A stretch of DNA of 64,000 nt from Rhynchopus euleeides (taxonomy: Eukaryota; Euglenozoa; Diplonemea; Diplonemida; Diplonemidae): the NCBI GenBank assembly GCA_963210315.1, contig OY723282.1, positions 1,240,001 to 1,304,000 of the forward strand. The letters are read 5' to 3'. A program made the position numbers and the translations under genes. Positions 50,112-61,834 of this stretch are shown piece after piece. The notes beneath the pieces are model-generated. The model worked only from the letters and a program-made list of their open reading frames with translations. It searched no databases and had not been told where the DNA came from. How positions within the stretch are numbered: the first letter of the stretch is position 1; each line of letters opens with the position of its first letter.

Positions 50112-53100
50112 TACACACTGTGTCATGCCCCCCCAGGCTTCCAGCACAGTGTGTCATGCCCCCCCAGGCTTCCAGCACACTGTGTCATGCCCCCCCAGGC
50201 TTCTAGCACACTGTGTCATGCCCCCCCAGGCTTCTAACACACTGTGTCATGCCCCCCCAGGCTTCCAGCACACTGTGTCATGCCCCCCCAGGCTTCCAGC
50301 ACAGTGTGTCATGCCCCCCCAGGCTTCTAGCACACTGTGTCATGCCCCCCCAGGCTTCCAGCACACTGTGTCATGCCCCCCCAGGCTTCCAGCACACTGT
50401 GTCATGCCCCCCCAGGCTTCTAGCACACTGTGTCATGCCCCCCCAGGCTTCCAGCACACTGTGTCATGCCCCCCCAGGCTTCTAGCACACTGTGTCATGC
50501 CCCCCCAGGCTTCTAACACACTGTGTCATGCCCCCCCAGGCTTCCAGCACACTGTGTCATGCCCCCCCAGGCTTCCAGCACAGTGTGTCATGCCCCCCCA
50601 GGCTTCTAGCACACTGTGTCATGCCCCCCCAGGCTTCCAGCACACTGTGTCATGCCCCCCCAGGCTTCCAGCACACTGTGTCATGCCCCCCCAGGCTTCT
50701 AGCACACTGTGTCATGCCCCCCCAGGCTTCTAACACACTGTGTCATGCCCCCCCAGGCTTCCAGCACACTGTGTCATGCCCCCCCAGGCTTCCAGCACAG
50801 TGTGTCATGCCCCCCCAGGCTTCTAGCACACTGTGTCATGCCCCCCCAGGCTTCCAGCACACTGTGTCATGCCCCCCCAGGCTTCCAGCACAGTGTGTCA
50901 TGCCCCCCCAGGCTTCTAACACACTGTGTCATGCCCCCCCAGGCTTCCAGCACACTGTGTCATGCCCCCCCAGGCTTCCAGCACACTGTGTCATGCCCCC
51001 CCAGGCTTCTAGCACACTGTGTCATGCCCCCCCAGGCTTCCAGCACACTGTGTCATGCCCCCCCAGGCTTCCAGCACAGTGTGTCATGCCCCCCCAGGCT
51101 TCCAGCACACTGTGTCATGCCCCCCCAGGCTTCCAGCACACTGTGTCATGCCCCCCCAGGCTTCTAGCACACTGTGTCATGCCCCCCCAGGCTTCCAGCA
51201 CACTGTGTCATGCCCCCCCAGGCTTCTAGCACACTGTGTCATGCCCCCCCAGGCTTCTAACACACTGTGTCATGCCCCCCCAGGCTTCCAGCACACTGTG
51301 TCATGCCCCCCCAGGCTTCCAGCACAGTGTGTCATGCCCCCCCAGGCTTCTAGCACACTGTGTCATGCCCCCCCAGGCTTCCAGCACACTGTGTCATGCC
51401 CCCCCAGGCTTCCAGCACACTGTGTCATGCCCCCCCAGGCTTCTAGCACACTGTGTCATGCCCCCCCAGGCTTCCAGCACACTGTGTCATGCCCCCCCAG
51501 GCTTCCAGCACACTGTGTCATGCCCCCCCAGGCTTCTAACACACTGTGTCATGCCCCCCCAGGCTTCCAGCACACTGTGTCATGCCCCCCCAGGCTTCCA
51601 GCACAGTGTGTCATGCCCCCCCAGGCTTCTAGCACACTGTGTCATGCCCCCCCAGGCTTCCAGCACACTGTGTCATGCCCCCCCAGGCTTCCAGCACACT
51701 GTGTCATGCCCCCCCAGGCTTCTAGCACACTGTGTCATGCCCCCCCAGGCTTCTAACACACTGTGTCATGCCCCCCCAGGCTTCTAGCACACTGTGTCAT
51801 GCCCCCCCAGGCTTCTAGCACACTGTGTCATGCCCCCCCAGGCTTCCAGCACACTGTGTCATGCCCCCCCAGGCTTCTAGCACACTGTGTCATGCCCCCC
51901 CAGGCTTCTAGCACACTGTGTCATGCCCCCCCAGGCTTCCAGCACACTGTGTCATGCCCCCCCAGGCTTCTAGCACACTGTGTCATGCCCCCCCAGGCTT
52001 CTAACACACTGTGTCATGCCCCCCCAGGCTTCCAGCACACTGTGTCATGCCCCCCCAGGCTTCCAGCACAGTGTGTCATGCCCCCCCAGGCTTCTAGCAC
52101 ACTGTGTCATGCCCCCCCAGGCTTCCAGCACACTGTGTCATGCCCCCCCAGGCTTCCAGCACACTGTGTCATGCCCCCCCAGGCTTCTAGCACACTGTGT
52201 CATGCCCCCCCAGGCTTCCAGCACACTGTGTCATGCCCCCCCAGGCTTCCAGCACACTGTGTCATGCCCCCCCAGGCTTCTAACACACTGTGTCATGCCC
52301 CCCCAGGCTTCCAGCACACTGTGTCATGCCCCCCCAGGCTTCCAGCACAGTGTGTCATGCCCCCCCAGGCTTCTAGCACACTGTGTCATGCCCCCCCAGG
52401 CTTCCAGCACACTGTGTCATGCCCCCCCAGGCTTCCAGCACACTGTGTCATGCCCCCCCAGGCTTCTAACACACTGTGTCATGCCCCCCCAGGCTTCCAG
52501 CACACTGTGTCATGCCCCCCCAGGCTTCCAGCACAGTGTGTCATGCCCCCCCAGGCTTCTAGCACACTGTGTCATGCCCCCCCAGGCTTCCAGCACACTG
52601 TGTCATGCCCCCCCAGGCTTCCAGCACACTGTGTCATGCCCCCCCAGGCTTCTAGCACACTGTGTCATGCCCCCCCAGGCTTCCAGCACACTGTGTCATG
52701 CCCCCCCAGGCTTCCAGCACACTGTGTCATGCCCCCCCAGGCTTCTAGCACACTGTGTCATGCCCCCCCAGGCTTCCAGCACACTGTGTCATGCCCCCCC
52801 AGGCTTCTAGCACACTGTGTCATGCCCCCCCAGGCTTCCAGCACACTGTGTCATGCCCCCCCAGGCTTCTAACACACTGTGTCATGCCCCCCCAGGCTTC
52901 CAGCACACTGTGTCATGCCCCCCCAGGCTTCCAGCACAGTGTGTCATGCCCCCCCAGGCTTCTAGCACACTGTGTCATGCCCCCCCAGGCTTCCAGCACA
53001 CTGTGTCATGCCCCCCCAGGCTTCCAGCACAGTGTGTCATGCCCCCCCAGGCTTCTAACACACTGTGTCATGCCCCCCCAGGCTTCCAGCACACTGTGTC

Positions 53101-56100
53101 ATGCCCCCCCAGGCTTCCAGCACACTGTGTCATGCCCCCCCAGGCTTCTAGCACACTGTGTCATGCCCCCCCAGGCTTCCAGCACACTGTGTCATGCCCC
53201 CCCAGGCTTCCAGCACAGTGTGTCATGCCCCCCCAGGCTTCCAGCACACTGTGTCATGCCCCCCCAGGCTTCCAGCACACTGTGTCATGCCCCCCCAGGC
53301 TTCTAGCACACTGTGTCATGCCCCCCCAGGCTTCCAGCACACTGTGTCATGCCCCCCCAGGCTTCCAGCACACTGTGTCATGCCCCCCCAGGCTTCTAGC
53401 ACACTGTGTCATGCCCCCCCAGGCTTCCAGCACACTGTGTCATGCCCCCCCAGGCTTCCAGCACACTGTGTCATGCCCCCCCAGGCTTCTAGCACACTGT
53501 GTCATGCCCCCCCAGGCTTCCAGCACACTGTGTCATGCCCCCCCAGGCTTCTAGCACACTGTGTCATGCCCCCCCAGGCTTCTAGCACACTGTGTCATGC
53601 CCCCCCAGGCTTCCAGCACACTGTGTCATGCCCCCCCAGGCTTCCAGCACAGTGTGTCATGCCCCCCCAGGCTTCTAACACACTGTGTCATGCCCCCCCA
53701 GGCTTCCAGCACACTGTGTCATGCCCCCCCAGGCTTCCAGCACACTGTGTCATGCCCCCCCAGGCTTCTAGCACACTGTGTCATGCCCCCCCAGGCTTCC
53801 AGCACACTGTGTCATGCCCCCCCAGGCTTCCAGCACAGTGTGTCATGCCCCCCCAGGCTTCCAGCACACTGTGTCATGCCCCCCCAGGCTTCCAGCACAC
53901 TGTGTCATGCCCCCCCAGGCTTCTAGCACACTGTGTCATGCCCCCCCAGGCTTCCAGCACACTGTGTCATGCCCCCCCAGGCTTCTAGCACACTGTGTCA
54001 TGCCCCCCCAGGCTTCTAACACACTGTGTCATGCCCCCCCAGGCTTCCAGCACACTGTGTCATGCCCCCCCAGGCTTCCAGCACAGTGTGTCATGCCCCC
54101 CCAGGCTTCTAGCACACTGTGTCATGCCCCCCCAGGCTTCCAGCACACTGTGTCATGCCCCCCCAGGCTTCCAGCACACTGTGTCATGCCCCCCCAGGCT
54201 TCTAGCACACTGTGTCATGCCCCCCCAGGCTTCCAGCACACTGTGTCATGCCCCCCCAGGCTTCCAGCACACTGTGTCATGCCCCCCCAGGCTTCTAACA
54301 CACTGTGTCATGCCCCCCCAGGCTTCCAGCACACTGTGTCATGCCCCCCCAGGCTTCCAGCACAGTGTGTCATGCCCCCCCAGGCTTCTAGCACACTGTG
54401 TCATGCCCCCCCAGGCTTCCAGCACACTGTGTCATGCCCCCCCAGGCTTCCAGCACACTGTGTCATGCCCCCCCAGGCTTCTAACACACTGTGTCATGCC
54501 CCCCCAGGCTTCCAGCACACTGTGTCATGCCCCCCCAGGCTTCCAGCACAGTGTGTCATGCCCCCCCAGGCTTCTAGCACACTGTGTCATGCCCCCCCAG
54601 GCTTCCAGCACACTGTGTCATGCCCCCCCAGGCTTCCAGCACACTGTGTCATGCCCCCCCAGGCTTCTAGCACACTGTGTCATGCCCCCCCAGGCTTCCA
54701 GCACACTGTGTCATGCCCCCCCAGGCTTCTAACACACTGTGTCATGCCCCCCCAGGCTTCCAGCACACTGTGTCATGCCCCCCCAGGCTTCCAGCACAGT
54801 GTGTCATGCCCCCCCAGGCTTCTAGCACACTGTGTCATGCCCCCCCAGGCTTCCAGCACACTGTGTCATGCCCCCCCAGGCTTCCAGCACAGTGTGTCAT
54901 GCCCCCCCAGGCTTCTAACACACTGTGTCATGCCCCCCCAGGCTTCCAGCACACTGTGTCATGCCCCCCCAGGCTTCTAGCACACTGTGTCATGCCCCCC
55001 CAGGCTTCCAGCACACTGTGTCATGCCCCCCCAGGCTTCCAGCACAGTGTGTCATGCCCCCCCAGGCTTCCAGCACACTGTGTCATGCCCCCCCAGGCTT
55101 CCAGCACACTGTGTCATGCCCCCCCAGGCTTCTAGCACACTGTGTCATGCCCCCCCAGGCTTCCAGCACACTGTGTCATGCCCCCCCAGGCTTCTAGCAC
55201 ACTGTGTCATGCCCCCCCAGGCTTCTAACACACTGTGTCATGCCCCCCCAGGCTTCCAGCACACTGTGTCATGCCCCCCCAGGCTTCCAGCACAGTGTGT
55301 CATGCCCCCCCAGGCTTCCAGCACACTGTGTCATGCCCCCCCAGGCTTCCAGCACACTGTGTCATGCCCCCCCAGGCTTCCAGCACACTGTGTCATGCCC
55401 CCCCAGGCTTCTAGCACACTGTGTCATGCCCCCCCAGGCTTCCAGCACACTGTGTCATGCCCCCCCAGGCTTCCAGCACACTGTGTCATGCCCCCCCAGG
55501 CTTCTAACACACTGTGTCATGCCCCCCCAGGCTTCCAGCACACTGTGTCATGCCCCCCCAGGCTTCCAGCACAGTGTGTCATGCCCCCCCAGGCTTCTAG
55601 CACACTGTGTCATGCCCCCCCAGGCTTCCAGCACACTGTGTCATGCCCCCCCAGGCTTCCAGCACACTGTGTCATGCCCCCCCAGGCTTCTAACACACTG
55701 TGTCATGCCCCCCCAGGCTTCCAGCACACTGTGTCATGCCCCCCCAGGCTTCCAGCACAGTGTGTCATGCCCCCCCAGGCTTCTAGCACACTGTGTCATG
55801 CCCCCCCAGGCTTCCAGCACACTGTGTCATGCCCCCCCAGGCTTCCAGCACACTGTGTCATGCCCCCCCAGGCTTCTAGCACACTGTGTCATGCCCCCCC
55901 AGGCTTCCAGCACACTGTGTCATGCCCCCCCAGGCTTCTAACACACTGTGTCATGCCCCCCCAGGCTTCCAGCACACTGTGTCATGCCCCCCCAGGCTTC
56001 CAGCACAGTGTGTCATGCCCCCCCAGGCTTCTAGCACACTGTGTCATGCCCCCCCAGGCTTCCAGCACACTGTGTCATGCCCCCCCAGGCTTCCAGCACA

Positions 56101-57850
56101 GTGTGTCATGCCCCCCCAGGCTTCTAACACACTGTGTCATGCCCCCCCAGGCTTCCAGCACACTGTGTCATGCCCCCCCAGGCTTCTAGCACACTGTGTC
56201 ATGCCCCCCCAGGCTTCCAGCACACTGTGTCATGCCCCCCCAGGCTTCCAGCACAGTGTGTCATGCCCCCCCAGGCTTCCAGCACACTGTGTCATGCCCC
56301 CCCAGGCTTCCAGCACACTGTGTCATGCCCCCCCAGGCTTCTAGCACACTGTGTCATGCCCCCCCAGGCTTCCAGCACACTGTGTCATGCCCCCCCAGGC
56401 TTCTAGCACACTGTGTCATGCCCCCCCAGGCTTCTAACACACTGTGTCATGCCCCCCCAGGCTTCCAGCACACTGTGTCATGCCCCCCCAGGCTTCCAGC
56501 ACAGTGTGTCATGCCCCCCCAGGCTTCCAGCACACTGTGTCATGCCCCCCCAGGCTTCCAGCACACTGTGTCATGCCCCCCCAGGCTTCCAGCACACTGT
56601 GTCATGCCCCCCCAGGCTTCTAGCACACTGTGTCATGCCCCCCCAGGCTTCCAGCACACTGTGTCATGCCCCCCCAGGCTTCCAGCACACTGTGTCATGC
56701 CCCCCCAGGCTTCTAACACACTGTGTCATGCCCCCCCAGGCTTCCAGCACACTGTGTCATGCCCCCCCAGGCTTCCAGCACAGTGTGTCATGCCCCCCCA
56801 GGCTTCTAGCACACTGTGTCATGCCCCCCCAGGCTTCCAGCACACTGTGTCATGCCCCCCCAGGCTTCCAGCACACTGTGTCATGCCCCCCCAGGCTTCT
56901 AACACACTGTGTCATGCCCCCCCAGGCTTCCAGCACACTGTGTCATGCCCCCCCAGGCTTCCAGCACAGTGTGTCATGCCCCCCCAGGCTTCCAGCACAC
57001 TGTGTCATGCCCCCCCAGGCTTCTAACACACTGTGTCATGCCCCCCCAGGCTTCCAGCACACTGTGTCATGCCCCCCCAGGCTTCCAGCACACTGTGTCA
57101 TGCCCCCCCAGGCTTCCAGCACAGTGTGTCATGCCCCCCCAGGCTTCCAGCACACTGTGTCATGCCCCCCCAGGCTTCCAGCACACTGTGTCATGCCCCC
57201 CCAGGCTTCCAGCACAGTGTGTCATGCCCCCCCAGGCTTCCAGCACACTGTGTCATGCCCCCCCAGGCTTCTAGCACACTGTGTCATGCCCCCCCAGGCT
57301 TCTAACACACTGTGTCATGCCCCCCCAGGCTTCCAGCACACTGTGTCATGCCCCCCCAGGCTTCCAGCACACTGTGTCATGCCCCCCCAGGCTTCCAGCA
57401 CAGTGTGTCATGCCCCCCCAGGCTTCTAGGACACTGTGTCATGCCCCCCCAGGCTTCCAGCACACTGTGTCATGCCCCCCCAGGCTTCCAGCACACTGTG
57501 TCATGCCCCCCCAGGCTTCCAGCACACTGTGTCATGCCCCCCCAGGCTTCCAGCACAGTGTGTCATGCCCCCCCAGGCTTCCAGCACACTGTGTCATGCC
57601 CCCCCAGGCTTCCAGCACACTGTGTCATGCCCCCCCAGGCTTCCAGCACACTGTGTCATGCCCCCCCAGGCTTCTAGCACACTGTGTCATGCCCCCCCAG
57701 GCTTCTAACACACTGTGTCATGCCCCCCCAGGCTTCTAGCACACTGTGTCATGCCCCCCCAGGCTTCCAGCACACTGTGTCATGCCCCCCCAGGCTTCTA
57801 ACACACTGTGTCATGCCCCCCCAGGCTTCTAGCACACTGTGTCATACCCC
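50112..57850 (+). repeat. Giant 31-bp minisatellite (~249 units) with 39-unit higher-order period
   Basis: The unit is built from (C/T)A(G/A)CACA(C/G), TGTGTCATGCCCCCCCAGG and CTTC. Four unit types differ at only three positions: CAGCACAC, CAGCACAG, TAGCACAC and TAACACAC. Because 31 is not a multiple of 3, all three plus-strand frames read the same 31-residue cycle, interrupted only where TAG/TAA variants fall in frame, which produces many spurious ORFs. In the distal half the order of unit types repeats every 39 units (1209 bp): identical blocks start at 53778, 54987 and 56196, and at 53995, 55204 and 56413. Degenerate units mark both edges. Confidence 0.95.
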
Positions 57851-58147
57851 CAGGCCGCCTTCCTCCCCCACTCCGTCGCAGTCACGAAGTGGCTTTTCGG
57901 CGATCGCAGTGCTCCGTCCCTCCTGCTGCAACCAACTGAGGCTTCCGTCCCGTTGCCCGTCGCCACCTCGAGGGAGGTATCCCGGGGTTTCGACGGCGTC
58001 GTCCGGCCCGCCGTCGCCTCACGCCTACCAGTGCCTACCTCCGCCAGCTCCGCCACTCAGGAAGCACAGCTTTGACACCCGCGCCCTCGTCACACACATC
58101 TCTACCGCGCCCCTGCGCTGTGCTCCTCCGTCTCGTTCGCACCCCCT

Positions 58148-58896
58148 TTACCCTTCATGCCCGTGCAGCACTGTCACCAGCTTTCCGGCGTAGTCGCCGC
58201 CGGTGTCCCCGCTGAGCTTCCACAGGAACAGCCGGCAGACTACTTCGTGACAGGCAGCCGCCCTGGATCCCGTGCCAGAAGTCAACAAACGCGTCGGTGA
58301 TCCGCTCCCGCCCCGCGGCAGCCTTTTCGGTGACCTCGAAGGTGTGCACCAATTCCGACTGCGCCTCGCGTTGCAGCTGCCCGCCCCAACTCCTTCCCCT
58401 CCCGTCGCCCAGTCAGTCCCTCTCGCGTGCCGCCAGCTTTGGACCACACCCCGCTCGGCCCGCCTCGGCAGTTGTCCCCAGTACGCGCGCCTCCCGGGTC
58501 GGGTTCGCGCCCACACTTTACCAGCCCCCTTGCGCATCGTTTTTTGAGCGCGCGGGAACGCGCAGCACCCCTGGCCATCGGCCAGTCGCCACCCCCCCCC
58601 CGGCGCCCCCACCGCCCTCCGCGTCCAGCGCCAGGACAGCACATCCCCTGCTGGCACTGTTGCGCGGGGGGCCGCGCGAAGCGCGGCCCCGCGACCCCAC
58701 CCCCACCCCGCGCGAAGCGCGGGGTGGGGTCGCGGGGCTGGGGGTGGGGGTTTATCCTTATCTTCCTTGGGGGTGCAGGACCTCCCCCATGATTGACGAG
58801 TTGGGGGTATAGCTTGGCGGACGATGACGTGGCATCGACAGCGGCTTGCACCCCCCCCTGAAATAGGCGCGTGAACTCTTGCGTCACTTCGCACAT
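58148..58896 (-). pseudogene. Candidate minus-strand gene with intron and one frameshift
   Basis: The first segment starts at 58896 (MCEVTQEFTRLFQGGVQAAV ... YPQLVNHGG), ending near a donor-like GGAG|GTCCTG at ~58782. Then come ~390 GC-rich bases (intron or low complexity, including GCGCGAAGCGCG hairpins). A segment QSELVHTFEVTEKAAAGRER with the following DAFVDFWHGIQ then passes, in another frame, to CHEVVCRLFLWKLSGDTGGD and a stop at 58148. The protein-like quality of both frames implies a 1-nt frameshift, or an unrecognised tiny intron. The family is unknown. Confidence 0.35.
58676..58740. repeat. GCGCGAAGCGCG double hairpin
   Basis: GGGGGCCGCGCGAAGCGCGG and CCCCGCGCGAAGCGCGGGG lie 20-30 bases apart. 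The outer CCCCGCGACCCCA is inverted in TGGGGTCGCGGGG, so a large cruciform is possible. Confidence 0.75.
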
Positions 58897-59189
58897 TGTG
58901 CATCATGTTCAAATGACACGCAGGAGCCAGTAGGCTGCCTTTCAAACGGGGTGCCTGTCCCTGCTGGACAGGGGGGTCTGGGGCCCAGCTGCCGGAGGCC
59001 ATGGGAGTGAACATTTATTCCTGGCGGGCGCGGTTACTCACGGTATGGTCCCTCGGGGCCAAGCTGCGATGCCAGCACGCTAACCCAAATTGCAATACGG
59101 CGGGCGCAGATTCGGTGTGAATTGGGCTGCATCCTGGGTAGCCCGGGCCCTACCCGATGTGACGATAAATTGTCGCGCAAGGACACGCC

Positions 59190-59247
59190 ACAGGGGGGTC
59201 TGGGGGGCGGAGCCCCCCAGCCGCCGGAGGCCACGGTAGTGAACGTC
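59190..59247 (+). repeat. Dispersed GC-rich hairpin motif, copy 5
   Basis: Same module as 3266-3325. The preceding ~90 bases match 3340-3433 at low identity. Poly-G tracts follow (59273-59302). Confidence 0.75.
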
Positions 59248-59319
59248 TGTTCACAGGTTGGGGGCGCAGGAGGGGGGGGGGGCCCGGGGGGGGGGGGGGG
59301 GGCGGATGTTTATGGCGGT

Positions 59320-59900
59320 TCCTCAAATTGAAGCCTTGCCTGGAGCTGCTCCACAGCGTCCCGGGCATCGCTCTTCGCAGGAACTCCTCCTTCAAACGGT
59401 GCATGGGGATGTAGCGGCGGATGGTGCTCTCGTCGATCTGGCACAGGTCCTCCTGCAGCCACCTGATGCGCTCTTGCTTCGCAGAACTCGCCATCGTCAC
59501 GCTTCTTCCTGACGCAGGCCTCCGCGAGCTGCTTCACCAGCTCCGCGTCCCCCCGATGCAACTGCGCGCGCTGGAGGGGGGCCCCGGATGGGAGGGCTAG
59601 GCGGTGCCGCATGGCTACACCTCGTGCAGGCTGCTGGATCGACGCCGCGGTCCCTGCAGCCGGATCGTCGCAAACCCCAGAGCTTGTGCGGCCAGGTGCA
59701 GGGCTGCCACCTGTCTCGACCCGCATCTCCGCCCAGGCCCGCCCAGTCCCGTAGCTCACGCCCGACTAGGCGTTTCATCGCCTCGGGGATGAACCCCTCC
59801 GGAACTGGGTTCTTCCCCAGCCGTACGGCCTCGTCGTACAGCGCCCGTCTCCTGTATCGCTTTCATGAGCCGCTCGCGAGGGGGTGAAGGTGCAGCGCCC
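59320..59900 (-). pseudogene. Decayed coding sequence with several frameshifts
   Basis: Reading the minus strand, protein-like segments appear in succession in different frames: ALYDEAVRLGKNPVPEGF with PEAMKRLVGRELRDWAGLG; ALHLAAQALGFATIRLQGP; LHRGDAELVKQLAEACVRKK; KQERIRWLQEDLCQIDESTI with RRYIPMHRLKEEFLRRAMPG. The order is collinear, so this looks like one gene disabled by at least three indels. The family is unknown; a transposon protein is possible. Confidence 0.4.
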
Positions 59901-60107
59901 CTCGACGGGGTGCTGGAGGATGGCCCTCAGGTCATCGGGCTCATCGCGGTGGTATTGACAACTTGAGGCCCCCTGTGGTTAAGCCCCCCCTTGCCAGACC
60001 CCCCAGGGGGGGCTTAAACACGGGGGATCCCAGGTAATAGCGTTTTCCTCGCTGCCCCTGTCGCTGCCTCCCGTGGGGTCTCGACAGCACTAGACATTTC
60101 TGCGCAG

Positions 60108-60263
60108 GTAGATTGCCTCCACTACAGGCTCACCCTAGACGAAGAGGGTGTCGCCATGGGAACCAAAAACCTGATGAAGTGGTGTGTAGTGCTAACACGC
60201 CATGAAAGCCTCGCCAACCTGGCCAATTTAGCCGGAGGGGCATCGGTCTACCTGGAACAATGA
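60108..60263 (+). CDS. Candidate terminal exon (51 codons plus stop)
   Basis: A pyrimidine-rich tract and CATTTCTGCGCAG (ending 60107) precede an open segment VDCLHYRLTLDEEGVAMGTK ... SLANLANLAGGASVYLEQ with TGA at 60261-60263. It starts in phase 0, compatible with the phase-0 donor at 49622 of the upstream gene; if joined, the intron would be ~10.5 kb and contain the minisatellite. The evidence is splice-site and composition only. Confidence 0.3.
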   Translation, partial: VDCLHYRLTLDEEGVAMGTKNLMKWCVVLTRHESLANLANLAGGASVYLEQ

Positions 60264-60649
60264 GACGCTCAAAATACCAAGGGAACCCGCACGTCTTCTT
60301 TGGAATTCCCCTCAACGGGGAACACGCACCTGACCTGGTGTCCCAAGGCCACGACGCCTCCCCCCACCTGGCACACCGGATCCCGCTGGACTGTGGGGAC
60401 GTCACTAAAGTGCTTGCGTAATAACACTGTGTTCACCACCTCCGGTCTTCACGGTCAGGTGAAGATCAATTTTGCAGATCGCGACATGTCATGACCACGT
60501 CATGGGGTTCTTCGGGTGTCCCCATTCAGAAAACACCCGAGAAATATGACAACTTTGCTAAACTGGACCCAACTCCCCACACTCTTTTTTTTGCCATTTT
60601 TTCCATTTTTGGGCTCACTTTTTCTCACTTTTCTCACTCCAGAGCGAAG

Positions 60650-60822
60650 GCCCCCTATAAGATTTTTGGGAAATCTTATAAGAAGCCGGTAAGATTCCGT
60701 CAGATTCTTGCCAGAAATCTTATAAGTCTTATAAGATTTCCCGGAAATCTTATAAGACTTATAAGATTTTTCCGGAAATCTTATAAGTCTTATAAGATTT
60801 CCGGGAAATCTTATAAGACTTA
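60650..60822. repeat. CTTATAAG palindrome array
   Basis: Units of AAATCTTATAAG(T/A)CTTATAAGATTT with CCGG(G)AAA spacers, nearly all self-complementary. MITE copy E is inserted in the last unit, and the array resumes after it (61170-61200). Confidence 0.8.
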
Positions 60823-61167
60823 CCGTATACGTAAATATTTTGGAACGTAAATATTTTGGAACGTAAATATTATGGAACGTAAATATTTTGGAACGCTGGC
60901 GGGTTGGCGTTCCAGATTTTTTTCGTTCCATAATATTTACAGGGCTTTCTGCGACTCGGGGACTTGGACCAGGTGATCGGACGGCATACAGAGTCCCTGA
61001 CGGGACCTACTCGTGCACTTTTCGCGCGATTCCTGACGCAAGCCGTCCTCACCACCGAGTCCCCAACTGGCCCTGTAAATATTATGGAACGTAAATATTA
61101 TGGAACGGACCGGCCAAAAATGGGCCCGTTCCATAATATTTACGTTCCATAATATTTACGTATACGG
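60823..61167 (+). mobile_element. TA-flanked MITE, copy E
   Basis: Complete copy with CCGTATACGTAAAT ends and TA at 60821-60822 and 61168-61169. The flanking CTTATAAG array continues on both sides, which proves insertion into it. Confidence 0.9.
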
Positions 61168-61471
61168 TATAAGATTTCCGGAAAAATCTTATAAGTCTTA
61201 TGGGTAATACCCAGAATATGTAGGGGGACCCTTTCAATTTTTTTTTGGGAGGGGTCCTATTTTGGACATCTGGGCCCGATTTTGATCGAATTTTTGAGTT
61301 TTGAGCCCGTTTTGAGGCCTAAAACGCGTCATCGAATTTTTCATTTTTACCGCTCCTGGGACATGGTCAAAAAATGCGAAAATGGCAAAATACTCGATTT
61401 TTGCCATTTTTCACGGTGGGTGGTTCTGGGCGAGCAATGGGGACAAAAATATTTTTGTCCCCATTGGAATG

Positions 61472-61765
61472 TCCATCGTCCTGATTTATACACAATGTCC
61501 ATCGTCCTGGGTTACAAAATGTCCATCGTCCTGATTTACACAATGTCCATCGTCCTGATTTACAAAATGTCCATCGTCCTGATTTACAAAATGTCCATCG
61601 TCCTGATTTACAAAATGTCCATCGTCCTGGGTTACAAAATGTCCATCGTCCTGGGTTACAAAATGTCCATCGTCCTGATTTACACAATGTCCATCGTCCT
61701 GATTTACAAAATGTCCATCGTCCTGGGTTACAAAATGTCCATCGTCCTGGTACAATCTGGTCATC
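61472..61765 (+). repeat. 24-bp minisatellite (about 12 units)
   Basis: The unit AATGTCCATCGTCCTGATTT + ACAA alternates with a version having GGGTTACAA. As 24 is a multiple of three, both strands read an octapeptide repeat (MSIVLIYK/MSIVLGYK on plus, DDGHFVNQ/DDGHFVTQ on minus) without stops. Coding use is unproven. Confidence 0.85.
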
Positions 61766-61834
61766 GTCCTGAGTCAGTTTCTCGTCCCCTCACCCGTTGT
61801 TCACACATCACCACCATCTCGCAGTGTCGTCCCA

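Noticed and set aside
50112-57850. CRISPR-like array
   Set aside because: Units are contiguous with no unique spacers, the unit varies at fixed positions, and the window is eukaryotic.
50089-58193. Many long plus-strand ORFs (up to 400 codons) of LCHAPPGFQHTVSCPPR-type repeats
   Set aside because: They are the three frames of a 31-bp satellite; stops occur only where unit variants TAG/TAA fall in frame. No start context, flanking domain or codon signal supports translation.
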